A stretch of DNA of 64,000 bases from Natrinema caseinilyticum. GTDB lineage: Archaea; Halobacteriota; Halobacteria; Halobacteriales; Natrialbaceae. The DNA lies in assembly GCF_024227435.1 (NCBI RefSeq), contig NZ_CP100445.1, forward strand, positions 3,469,369-3,533,368. The letters run 5' to 3'. Made by a program: the position numbers and the translations under genes. Shown here one piece after another: positions 8,108 through 16,908 of this stretch (its first letter is position 1; each line of letters opens with the position of its first letter). Under the pieces are notes generated by a model. It saw only the letters and a list, made by a program, of their open reading frames with translations. It searched no databases and was not told where the DNA came from.

Positions 8108-8308
8108 GTGGTTCGGTTCAACACCTTTTGCGTGGCAAAAAGAACCTACTTCGGTACGGACCCGTCAGCGCTATGGCGCCGAGATGTTCTCGTCGCGGTA
8201 TCGGGAAGCGCCGGTTCGCTCGCGGGATGTTCGAACGATAGTTCGGATCACCCGGTCGCTCACTCTGGATACGGAACGATGTACGGGCAGGGGTACGGAA
8301 CCGAGTAA
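8108..8308 (+). CDS. Small Tat-type lipoprotein / detached signal-peptide ORF
   Basis: A 66-codon frame from GTG 8108 (GTG 8132 is an alternative start). It contains an evident twin-arginine lipoprotein signal, WRRDVLVAVSGSAGSLAGCS, then only ~25 residues rich in Gly and Tyr (HSGYGTMYGQGYGTE) before the stop. The next ATG, of the beta-helix protein, follows 2 nt later in a different frame. That protein itself has no signal peptide, so this short product looks like either a mini-lipoprotein co-expressed with it or a former N-terminus separated by a frame change. The overlapping frame 8017-8241 lacks any signal and is disregarded. The start codon is uncertain and no clear TATA box was identified. 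Confidence 0.5.
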   Translation: MVRFNTFCVAKRTYFGTDPSALWRRDVLVAVSGSAGSLAGCSNDSSDHPVAHSGYGTMYGQGYGTE

Positions 8309-8310
8309 GT

Positions 8311-9810
8311 ATGGCAGACCAGACCCCCCGACTCGGACTGGGTACGTACGAACAGGGCGACGAATGGGATCACACCGACACGGTGGAGGCGGTCGACGAA
8401 CACGCGATCGTCCACGGACCGATCGCCGAGCGCCCGGCGTCGGGCGACTACGACGACGAACTGTACCACGCGACCGATCAGGGGATCACCTGGCGCTGGG
8501 ACGCCTCGAGCGACGATTGGACCTATTTTAGCGGTCAGGGATGTCCGGGCCACCCGGTGCCCGAAACGAGCTACTTCGAAGCGGTGCAGTCCGTCCACGC
8601 GCGGACCGAGCGAACGCCGGTGTGGAACGTCGAAGCCCACGGGATCGAGGGTGACGGAACGACCGACGTCGGTCAGGCTGTACACGACCTCCTCGAGACG
8701 GTCGATCGGGCCGGCGGGGGGATCGTATACTTCCCGCCCGGCAGGTATTTGCTCGAACGGACGCCGCTGGTGGGTGACGATACGATTCTGATGGGCGCAG
8801 GCCGATCGACGGTCTTCGAAGGGCCGCGTCCCGCCGGTGACGAAGGCCGGGCCCTGTTTTCCAACAGGGGCTACGATGCGACGGAATACGATGGCGCATC
8901 GAACTGGGGGATCTGCAACGTCCGCATAGACGCGCCGAAGGCAACCGGGATCATGCCCGCACACGCGGAAAACGTCCGGTTGGAACACATCTACGGCGAC
9001 CGAATCTATTACCATCACGTCGACATCGTCTCGTGCAAGAACGTCGTCGTAAACGGGTTCTTTGCGACTCGCGGCGGAGAGGGCGATTCGGACGCGCCGG
9101 TGCAGTTCGACAGTCAACGATCCGGGACGGGCTGGAATAGCGTGTGGGACGGCAGTCGTGACGCGCTCGTCGAAGACGACGATACCCCCACCAGAAATTG
9201 CACGCTCACGAACTTCGAAATCGATCCGGTGAACGGCCCCGAACACGGCGTTCACCTCCATCGAGGCAGGAACGAATCGATCACGATCGAAGACGGATTC
9301 ATCTCCGGGTGTCGGTATACGGCCATCAGGGCGGACCCCGACGAAGAAGTCGCAGATCTGACTATCGACGGCGTCTCGTGCATCGAAAACGCGAGAGGGA
9401 TCACGCTCGGCCAGATGAAGCGCGACAGGCGAGAATTGACGATCAACAACGTAACGATCAGAACCGACGACGACGGGATGGCCGCTGGATCGGGGTTGTA
9501 CGCGAGCGGATTCGACGGCGCTTCGGTCTCGAACGTTTCCGTCGACGGACCGTTCACGAACTCGGTCATCTTCGACGACATGGAGGACCTGAAAATGAGT
9601 TCCATCTCGGCGACGGGAGCGGATCATCAGGCATTTCGGTTCCGAGAACACGTCGATGCGACCCTCACCACCGCCCGTGCAGCGGACTGCGGCACGGTCG
9701 GCATCTACTCTGGTCCCGGCAGTAGCGTCGCCTACGGCGGCGTCACCTTCGACGACGTGGGGACCACGGTAGAAGTCGATGGCGAGATTCGAGAGTGGAC
9801 CTCGTCCTGA
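8311..9810 (+). CDS. Right-handed beta-helix (pectate-lyase superfamily) protein
   Basis: 499 residues. The first ~80 residues form an acidic module (GLGTYEQGDEWDHTD...ATDQGITWRWD...) of a type seen ahead of some phage and haloarchaeal beta-helix proteins. From about residue 110 the pectate-lyase-3 entry motif VEAHGIEGDGTTD appears, then GGGIVYFPPGRYLLERTPL. The rest is a run of short beta-coils with Asn-rich turns (for example LTINNVTIRTDDDGM), indicating a parallel beta-helix. Such proteins are polysaccharide lyases, hydrolases, epimerases or passive glycan-binding spikes; catalytic residues cannot be assigned. It starts 2 nt after the preceding signal-peptide ORF and lacks a signal of its own. 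It heads the surface-glycan region. Confidence 0.85.
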   Translation: MADQTPRLGLGTYEQGDEWDHTDTVEAVDEHAIVHGPIAERPASGDYDDELYHATDQGITWRWDASSDDWTYFSGQGCPGHPVPETSYFEAVQSVHARTERTPVWNVEAHGIEGDGTTDVGQAVHDLLETVDRAGGGIVYFPPGRYLLERTPLVGDDTILMGAGRSTVFEGPRPAGDEGRALFSNRGYDATEYDGASNWGICNVRIDAPKATGIMPAHAENVRLEHIYGDRIYYHHVDIVSCKNVVVNGFFATRGGEGDSDAPVQFDSQRSGTGWNSVWDGSRDALVEDDDTPTRNCTLTNFEIDPVNGPEHGVHLHRGRNESITIEDGFISGCRYTAIRADPDEEVADLTIDGVSCIENARGITLGQMKRDRRELTINNVTIRTDDDGMAAGSGLYASGFDGASVSNVSVDGPFTNSVIFDDMEDLKMSSISATGADHQAFRFREHVDATLTTARAADCGTVGIYSGPGSSVAYGGVTFDDVGTTVEVDGEIREWTSS

Positions 9811-10521
9811 GATCCGTTCACGACTCCGGCAGGGGGTCGGGTCGACACCCGCACAGACCCCGGTGATGGAATTTCCGGCCGCGTGATTCGGCCCGAGTGC
9901 CACCCGACGCTTCCGACGGAAACGGCTGCACGAGCCACGAGTGACCGACGGTGGTTCATCGCTGCGTTGGCCGCCGGCCGCTCACTCGACAGTGCCGTCG
10001 GAGATATGCCATTTTGGCTCTCCCTCGCGGGGAAATTGCAACCGGTACCCGTCTCCAGACATGACGGACAGTTATGCCGCTATTCCGGTCAGCGAAACGA
10101 CCTTTTGACGGCGGGTGGGCCGAGCGCCCTCGCCAACCGCGGTGGCTCTCGGGACCGACACACTGGTGGGTGGTGACTCACCACGAGCCCCCGCCGTGTT
10201 CGATCACGGTCGATAGCGTTGCAATCGTCGATCGCATCGTCCGCCACGACTCGTGTACTCCTGACCGAGGGGGCTGCCTCGAGCGCGGTTTTCTTCGTGA
10301 GACGGAACTACTCCATCGCAATTCCCGTCCGAATTTTGTGTTCTCGAATCTGTCCGAGTAGCGGTATTCAGGCCTTTGTGACGGATTTAACGAATAGATA
10401 ATGAAGTGTTCTTTCTCCCTCTCTGGGTCTAGATACGTGGAGCAACGAACGATACCGCTGCTGCAATCTCTCGGCAGCGGTCGAGCGGGAATACTAGCTG
10501 TAAACGAATACCAATGAAACG
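9811..10521. other. Intergenic stretch without a convincing gene
   Basis: About 710 nt between the beta-helix gene and the phosphatase-superfamily gene. Short open frames on both strands (for example 10074-10361 plus) show no domain, no signal and no consistent third-position GC. Near the right end, GGGAATACTAG around 10490 could be the TATA element for the gene at 10522. Confidence 0.6.
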
Positions 10522-12207
10522 ATGACTCGGACGTTTCGCCGTGAAGAAGCTGCATCGACTGGGAGTAACACGAGCGAATCGAGCGAACTGGACACGCTTC
10601 TCATCGGAATCGATGCGGGGTGTTTGCCGGTCTTCGAGCGGTTGTTCGACGCCGGTCGGATTTCGACCATCGAACGGATATGTTCCGAGGGAGTCGCGGC
10701 TCCGCTCGAGTCACAGATTCCACCGTGGACGCCGAGCGCCTGGCCGTCGATTTACACCGGGGTCAACCCCGGGAAACACGGCGTGGTCGGCTTCGTCGGC
10801 TACGACGGCTACGACTGGCACGTCACGAGCAACGACGACGTCCACGAACATCCGATCTGGACGTTGTTGGAACATCACGACCGCTCGAGCGTCGTCGTCA
10901 ACGCACCGGTCACGCATCCGCCCGACGAGTTCGACGGGGCGATGTTACCCGGATTCCTCGGGCCCGAGGATCCGGCGTGTCACCCCGACGGACTGCTGGA
11001 CGACGTTCGCGACGCGATCGGCGAGTATCGCGTCTACCCGAAATATACCCGGGACGACGACTCGTTGCCTGACGACGAGAAGATCGAGGAGTACCAAAAT
11101 CTGGTTCGGATGCGGGGTGAGGCGTTTCGCTATCTCGCCGATCGGTTCGAGCCCGATTTCGGATTCGTCCAGTTCCAGAAAACGGATACGGTCTTCCACG
11201 AGTTCGAGGGAAACGAAGACTACGTCGACCGTGTTTACGAAGCGACAGATGCACAGATCGAGGCAATTCTCGAATCGTTCGATCCGAACCGTGTTTTCCT
11301 CGTGAGCGACCACGGGATGGGCCCCTACGATGGCTACGAGTTCCGGATCAACGAGTTCCTTCGCGACGAGGGGTATCTCGAGACGACGACCGGCGGCAAG
11401 GGAATGCCGTCGTGGACGCCAATGCGCAGACGCCTCAGGGAAGGCGAAGAGGTCGAAACGTGGGAACCCGGACGGTTCGCACGGGTCCTCTCCGTCGCCG
11501 CACGATTCGGAATCACCGCGAGTCGAATCAGAGCCGCCCTCGAGCGGGTGGGTATGGCCGACCTCGCGACGGCGTACGCACCGGGTGGCGTCACTCGGAC
11601 TGCGAACGAGCAGGTCGACTTCGCCGCGTCGGAGGCTTACGTTCGCGCGCGAACCGAACTCGGCGTCCGCATAAACCTCGAGGGGCGGGATCCCGACGGC
11701 GTCGTCAGACAGGACGCGTACGAACAGCTCCGCGAGGATCTCATTCGCCGGCTCCAGGCCGTCGAAACGCCTGACGGTGAACCGTTTTTCGAGACCGTCG
11801 CGCCGCGCGAGCAGTACTTTCACGGCGACGAAATCGACCAGACAGTCGACATCGTTACGATCCCGGCCGATTTCGATCACGTGCTCTCGGAGCAGCTCGT
11901 CGACGGCGAATTCTTCGGCCCGGCAGAGCCCTGGAATCACAAACTCGACGGCGTCTTCGCGGCAATGGGTGACGGAATCGACGAAAGTGCACCGCTCGAA
12001 CGAGCGCATCTCTTCGACGTTGCGCCGACAGTCATGGCAGCGATGGGAATCCCGTACAGTGATCGGATGGACGGAAGCGTCGTTCCCGTCGTCGATCCGG
12101 TCGACCCGACTGCCTATCCGGCGTACGACGATCGCGACGAGGAGCGACGCCCGGAAACGGATGAGGCGGTGACCGACAGGTTGGCCGATCTAGGGTACAT
12201 GAATTGA
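10522..12207 (+). CDS. Alkaline phosphatase superfamily (type I phosphodiesterase/nucleotide pyrophosphatase-like) protein
   Basis: 561 residues, cytoplasmic (no signal or membrane segment). Superfamily motifs: TLLIGIDAG with metal-binding Asp 31; PPWTPSAWPSIYTGVNPGKHGV, where Thr 70 is in the nucleophile position; FVQFQKTDTVFHEFEG with the Asp/His pair; and VFLVSDHGMGPYDG with the Asp-His metal ligands. A C-terminal region includes an EQYFHGDEID segment and the late metal-site-like stretch EPWNHKLDGVF. Haloarchaeal members with this architecture are often encoded in glycosylation/exopolysaccharide regions, matching the neighbourhood, but the substrate (nucleotide sugar, phosphodiester or other) is unknown. 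An ATG at 10514 in another frame is ignored. Confidence 0.87.
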   Translation: MTRTFRREEAASTGSNTSESSELDTLLIGIDAGCLPVFERLFDAGRISTIERICSEGVAAPLESQIPPWTPSAWPSIYTGVNPGKHGVVGFVGYDGYDWHVTSNDDVHEHPIWTLLEHHDRSSVVVNAPVTHPPDEFDGAMLPGFLGPEDPACHPDGLLDDVRDAIGEYRVYPKYTRDDDSLPDDEKIEEYQNLVRMRGEAFRYLADRFEPDFGFVQFQKTDTVFHEFEGNEDYVDRVYEATDAQIEAILESFDPNRVFLVSDHGMGPYDGYEFRINEFLRDEGYLETTTGGKGMPSWTPMRRRLREGEEVETWEPGRFARVLSVAARFGITASRIRAALERVGMADLATAYAPGGVTRTANEQVDFAASEAYVRARTELGVRINLEGRDPDGVVRQDAYEQLREDLIRRLQAVETPDGEPFFETVAPREQYFHGDEIDQTVDIVTIPADFDHVLSEQLVDGEFFGPAEPWNHKLDGVFAAMGDGIDESAPLERAHLFDVAPTVMAAMGIPYSDRMDGSVVPVVDPVDPTAYPAYDDRDEERRPETDEAVTDRLADLGYMN

Positions 12208-12303
12208 GCGGACGAATTTGCCGGACCGTTCGGGTTAGTACAACCGACGCTTATCCGCGCTATAAGTATAGAATCCCGACGCTGCAGTACGATACCAACA
12301 CTG

Positions 12304-12966
12304 ATGGGATTTATCGCAGAAATCCACCTCGCTCACGATGAACTGCCGTTGGCGTCGACGATAGAACGTCAGTCGAGCGTGACGCTCAGACACGAGTACG
12401 AGACGACGACAGACGACCGGCGTATCCAGTTTGTCTCCGCCTTCGACGACGAGTACGGCGCCATTGAGGAGACGCTGGCGGCCGATCCGACCGTGTCGGA
12501 TCTGGACCGCGTCGCCACGTTCGAGAATCGGGCAATCTATCGCGTCGTCGTCGACACGGATCTACAGATCGTTCCGGATCGATGTGCCGAGTACGGGTTG
12601 TTCGTGTTTACGGTAACGAGTGCCGACGGTGGTTGGGTTGTCAGGGCACACCTTCCGGACCGCGACGCATTGACCGCGTTCCGGGAGTGGTGTCGCGACC
12701 GCAACGTTTCGTTCCGTGTGAATCAGCTGTACGATTCCTCGGTATCGGACGATCGGACCTACTTTTTGACCGAACGCCAACACGAGATACTTACAATCGC
12801 GTACTATGCGGGGTACTTCGAAGTTCCCCGAGGCGTCACGCAGGACACGCTCGCCGACCGACTCGATATTTCGGATTCGGCGGTTTCCCAGCGGCTTCGA
12901 CGCGCCATTTCAGAACTGATCACCGCGACACTCGAGAACAAATGTACGCCGGCCGAATTCGGCTGA
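12304..12966 (+). CDS. HTH_10 (bacterio-opsin activator type) transcriptional regulator
   Basis: 220 residues. The C-terminal ~55 residues are the haloarchaeal HTH_10 domain: LTERQHEILTIAYYAGYFEVPRGVTQDTLADRLDIS then DSAVSQRLRRAISELI. The tyrosine-rich GYFEVPR element is diagnostic. The N-terminal ~150 residues are the associated sensor-like domain (starting GFIAEIHLAHDELPLASTIE) found in Bat/DmsR-like proteins, whose ligand is generally unknown. TATA-like TATAAGTATA lies at 12261-12270. It stands between a phosphatase-superfamily gene and a secreted beta-helix gene and could control either. Confidence 0.9.
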   Translation: MGFIAEIHLAHDELPLASTIERQSSVTLRHEYETTTDDRRIQFVSAFDDEYGAIEETLAADPTVSDLDRVATFENRAIYRVVVDTDLQIVPDRCAEYGLFVFTVTSADGGWVVRAHLPDRDALTAFREWCRDRNVSFRVNQLYDSSVSDDRTYFLTERQHEILTIAYYAGYFEVPRGVTQDTLADRLDISDSAVSQRLRRAISELITATLENKCTPAEFG

Positions 12967-13230
12967 TGCCGGTCGTCGTGGGTGGGTCGTTTCTCGACGC
13001 GGTAACCGCGATGTCGACCGGTCGGTTACGGTCACCGAACCGGAACGTATCGCGGCCTTCTTGCCGACGGCGTGGAGCCGGGACGTTTCCACACCGTTTC
13101 CAATCAGAATCGGGTCACTTTCGTCAATTGCTCCTGTCATGATCGTGGTGCCGAATCTCAGACTTAAAGGCTTGCTATCCGAAGACAAAGATACTGGTCC
13201 CATTCATTATTCATACTAAAACGACCTTCA

Positions 13231-14880
13231 ATGTCGGAACGAAGTGGTATGCAGCGCTCGAACGAAGACGATTCTGGCCGTTCTAACGCGACGGACAGGG
13301 GTGACGGTCGGAAAGACTTCGACGAATTGACATCAAAAACACAATCGAGACGAACGGTCTTGAGGGGGACCGCGGCGGCGTGTGCTGCCGGAGTCGGATT
13401 GACGTCGACCGCCAGTGCGTCGTCGGACTCGTACGAACAGTACTACGACGACTATCGGACGGTCGTCGACGTCACAGACGTCGGAGCGGACAACAGTGGC
13501 AACGAGTCGATTACGCCGGTTCTCGAAGAACTTCGGGACGACGACACCCTGCTCGTGTTTCCAGAGGGCCGATACTACATGGACGAGCAGTTTCGATTCA
13601 CCGGTTTCGATAACTTCGGCCTCGTCGGTCAGAACGCGACGCTCGTCCCGGCGAACTATTGGAACTTTTCAGGACCGCAGTATCGATTATTCCGCCTGGG
13701 CATTTCGTATCGGCCGGGGAATCACATTCGATTCGAGGGGTTCGATATCGACCAGACCGCTCCGAACACCGGTATCAGAGTGATCGAAGCGTTCGCTGCC
13801 AACCGGCTCGAGGTGCGCGACATAACGGTTTACGGCCAGCACGACTCCGGTACCTGGGGTCCGGGACGGTTCAACATCACTGAAGCCGACGGGACGGGTA
13901 TCGTCGATCAGTTCTGGGTACCGGATGGCGCCGCCTGGATCAACGATACGCCGACCGCTGGCGAGCGCTGGCGCGGCCCAACCGGTTTCGTATCGAACAT
14001 GAACAAGGGAACGCTCCAGTACAAACACTGCTGGCTCGACGGGTTCCCGGACAATGGGCTTTATGCGACGAGCAAAAACGGCACGGTCATCGTTCATGGG
14101 GGGCTGTACAAGAACTGCAACGGTGCGAACGTCCGTGTCGGTGGCCAAAACAGCCAGATTCGGTGGCCAACCGTCGAAATCGATTCGATGCGACCCGAAG
14201 ACCGGTCACAGCGCGGCATCCGGCTCGAGGACGGGCACGGCTTCAAAATTCACGGTGCGGCGGTCACGAATACCGTTCCGGAACCGACGAGCCACGCTAT
14301 TTCGGTGATGAACACCTGCCAAAGCGCGAGGATCGAAAGAACTCAAATCGACGTCCGAGGCCCGGATGTTAACCACGGGATCGTCCTCTCTCCGGAATGC
14401 GGGGAAACAGCCCTCGTCGACACGACGATCGATCACCAAACCGCGGGCGGTCATGCGATCTGGATTATGGATACCGACAGCACCGATCGAGTAATTGGTG
14501 AATATCTGACGATTACGGGAGAAGCAGGCGACGCCAGTGGTTTCCGTGATGCGATTCGGTGCGAACGGGACAACTGTCGCTTCAACAAGATCGAAGTCGA
14601 TCAAACCGGCCGGAACGGTGCGAACCGGAACGCCATCGTCAACAGAGGGAGCGATCTGACTGTCTACAAGAGTGATTTGCGGGCCGACCGATATCCGTAC
14701 ATCGACATCGGCTCCAACGCACTCGTTCTCGATTCTGAACTGGCATCGTCGGGAGACCGCGAGGCCGTTTGCCTCTACTCGTCCTCGGAGAACCCGTCCT
14801 TCAAGCAGAACCACCTCGTCAACGGAATCCGGGATTACGGTGCGAGCTATGTGACGGCGTGGTCGAACGACTACAGCTAG
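13231..14880 (+). CDS. Tat-exported right-handed beta-helix (pectin-lyase fold) protein
   Basis: 549 residues. An N-terminal hydrophilic stretch of ~45 residues precedes a twin-arginine signal, SRRTVLRGTAAACAAGVGLT, with likely cleavage after ASA. The mature protein begins with VVDVTDVGADNSGNESITPVL and LLVFPEGRYYMDEQF, the pectate-lyase-3/GH28-like entry strands. It continues as ~10 coils with Asn and Gly-rich turns such as LYKNCNGANVRVGGQNSQIRW. It probably acts outside the cell on or as part of the surface glycan; lyase, hydrolase or structural roles are all possible. It is shorter-turned and Asn-richer than the 8311 protein and is not a close copy. Confidence 0.87.
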   Translation: MSERSGMQRSNEDDSGRSNATDRGDGRKDFDELTSKTQSRRTVLRGTAAACAAGVGLTSTASASSDSYEQYYDDYRTVVDVTDVGADNSGNESITPVLEELRDDDTLLVFPEGRYYMDEQFRFTGFDNFGLVGQNATLVPANYWNFSGPQYRLFRLGISYRPGNHIRFEGFDIDQTAPNTGIRVIEAFAANRLEVRDITVYGQHDSGTWGPGRFNITEADGTGIVDQFWVPDGAAWINDTPTAGERWRGPTGFVSNMNKGTLQYKHCWLDGFPDNGLYATSKNGTVIVHGGLYKNCNGANVRVGGQNSQIRWPTVEIDSMRPEDRSQRGIRLEDGHGFKIHGAAVTNTVPEPTSHAISVMNTCQSARIERTQIDVRGPDVNHGIVLSPECGETALVDTTIDHQTAGGHAIWIMDTDSTDRVIGEYLTITGEAGDASGFRDAIRCERDNCRFNKIEVDQTGRNGANRNAIVNRGSDLTVYKSDLRADRYPYIDIGSNALVLDSELASSGDREAVCLYSSSENPSFKQNHLVNGIRDYGASYVTAWSNDYS

Positions 14881-15070
14881 CCGTACTATCAATCACTCGA
14901 GAACACCACTCCGATCCGACTGCCGCGAATTACTCCTGCTGGCTGTTTAACCCCTGTATAATAACCCCCCGTTGTCGCCACATGGTCAGTACAGTGAGTC
15001 CGTCGGATGGAGAGCGAATGTCGACAACGGAGGCTGTCAGCTGGCTGGCCGAGCGTTTCAGGGTAAAACT

Positions 15071-16708
15071 ATGAACAGAAGTCTCGCAAGCGGCGTCTTT
15101 TCCGTCGTTAGTTCGAAAATAGTCGTCCTCGTCGTCACTGCACTCTCAACGCCGTTGTTGTACCGATTTCTCGGTGCAGCTGCCTTCGGTGAATATGCAT
15201 TTTTGCTCTCCGTCTTCGCGATCTACATGATCTTCATCAGTTCCGGGATTACCGACGGCGTACGGAAGTTCCTGGCCGAAGACCGCGGGGTGGCCAACTG
15301 GAGCGAGTACGTCGTGGGGTTTTACTTCCGATTGGCGGTTCTCCTTTCCGTTATCGGTGCACTCTTACTGGTCGTCGCGACCTGGACCGGACTCGTCTCC
15401 AGTGCGTTCGGAGCCGATCTCACCGTCTATTTCTACGTCCTCGCTGCGCTCGTCATTTCCGCTCAGTTCCGTGACTACGCTCGGAAGACGCTCATGGGCT
15501 TTGGTCTCGAGCGGTATTCGGAGCCGCTGAAGATCCTGGACAAAGTCGGCTTCGTCGTTATCGCGATTCCACTGGTCTACGTCGGAGTCGGGGTGATGGG
15601 GGCTCTCGCGGGTCATCTGATCGCGAGTTTGCTCGTCTCTCTGGTCGGACTTGCACTCATTCATCGACAGGTTTCGTTGTCGTGCGTGTTCTCCAGTCCG
15701 CCGGAGCGATTTCCTCGAAAACAGATGCTGACGTTCAATTCGATGAGCATCGCGCTGATTTTCCTGATGATGTCGCTCTATCACATCGACATCATGATGC
15801 TCCACCGGTTTCGAGAGAGTTCGGCCGTCGGGAACTACAAGGCGGCGCTGACGCTCGCGGAGTTTCTCTGGTTCGTTCCGATGGCGATTCAGACTGTGTT
15901 CGTCCACTCCACGTCGGAACTGTGGTCCCAAAACCGGCTGCGCGAGATTTCCGACCTGGCCTCACGGACGACGCGCTATACGTTTCTGATAACGGCCGTC
16001 ATGGCCGTCGGACTCGCGGCGCTTGCCGACGTTGCCGTGCCGATGTACTTCGGTCCCGAAGCCCGTCCGGCGATCACGCCACTCCTGTTATTGCTTCCAG
16101 GTGCGCTCGGCTTCGCGCTCGCACGACCGATCCTGGCGGTTTCGCAAGGAGAGGGGACGCTCCGGTATCCTGTCGCGGCCACTGGCGGAGCGGCAGTGAT
16201 CAACTTCGTACTCAACGTCGTCCTCATACCTCCTTTCGGAATGGAGGGTGCAGCCGTTGCGACCAGCATCGGCTACGGCTCGATGTTCTTTTTCCATTGC
16301 TGGAGCGCTCGTCACGTCGGTTTCAACCCGCTCGCGGACGCTCGCCTCACTCGATCCGTGCTGACCACGGTACTCGCGGCCGCTCCGATCGTCGCCCTCT
16401 CTGCGGCGATTTCGAATCGGTGGGTCGCTCTCGCGGTCGTTCCACCCACCGGATTAGCGATTTTCGTCGCGTTCGCGTTGCTCGTCGGCGCGCTGGATCC
16501 GGCCGAGCCCTTCGAGGTACTGTCAGCATTCCCGGATCCGATCGGAACGAAGGCCGATACGATCTACGGGTGGCTCGTCGGCGACGACCGTAACGAACCG
16601 ACCCGAAACTGGTTACAGAGTCTGCTGTTCGTCGCCGGACTGTCGCTGCTACTTTCTGGACTCGCTTTCGGTATTCTGGATCCGGGTATACAAACTGTCA
16701 CTCCGTGA
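15071..16708 (+). CDS. Polysaccharide/oligosaccharide flippase (Wzx-like, MOP superfamily)
   Basis: 545 residues from ATG 15071 (MNRSLASGVFSVVSSKIVVL). The open frame extends upstream to 14972, but that part is hydrophilic and atypical. About 12-14 membrane segments cover residues 10-490, with a typical polysaccharide-synthase family N-terminus (TPLLYRFLGAAAFGEYAFLLSVFAIY). Further along, HRFRESSAVGNYKAALTLAEFLW and an amphipathic loop match RfbX/AglR-type flippases, which move lipid-linked oligosaccharides across the membrane. Two extra hydrophobic segments at the C-terminus (about 480-500 and 520-540) frame a polar stretch. It is the most direct indication that the surrounding genes build an exported glycan. 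Confidence 0.9.
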   Translation: MNRSLASGVFSVVSSKIVVLVVTALSTPLLYRFLGAAAFGEYAFLLSVFAIYMIFISSGITDGVRKFLAEDRGVANWSEYVVGFYFRLAVLLSVIGALLLVVATWTGLVSSAFGADLTVYFYVLAALVISAQFRDYARKTLMGFGLERYSEPLKILDKVGFVVIAIPLVYVGVGVMGALAGHLIASLLVSLVGLALIHRQVSLSCVFSSPPERFPRKQMLTFNSMSIALIFLMMSLYHIDIMMLHRFRESSAVGNYKAALTLAEFLWFVPMAIQTVFVHSTSELWSQNRLREISDLASRTTRYTFLITAVMAVGLAALADVAVPMYFGPEARPAITPLLLLLPGALGFALARPILAVSQGEGTLRYPVAATGGAAVINFVLNVVLIPPFGMEGAAVATSIGYGSMFFFHCWSARHVGFNPLADARLTRSVLTTVLAAAPIVALSAAISNRWVALAVVPPTGLAIFVAFALLVGALDPAEPFEVLSAFPDPIGTKADTIYGWLVGDDRNEPTRNWLQSLLFVAGLSLLLSGLAFGILDPGIQTVTP

Positions 16709-16908
16709 CCGGGTCCCGTTTCGTGTCCCGGGAACTGTTCACGGAGTTTGCAACATTTCTCTTTCAGCCGGTTCGTGACGGGACGATCAGCTCGCGTACT
16801 GGAGCCGGGAGAATAGGCCGAACGGTGGAACAGACCGCTACGAACGCCGTTCCTTCGATAGCGCTTCGCGGTCGATGGAACCGCATTTCGAAGCACTGCC
16901 GGCACACG

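Noticed and set aside
8017-8241. 74-codon plus frame
   Set aside because: Overlaps the Tat-signal ORF in another frame and has no features of its own.
10074-10361. 95-codon plus frame
   Set aside because: No domain or conserved-looking segment; codon pattern not haloarchaeal.
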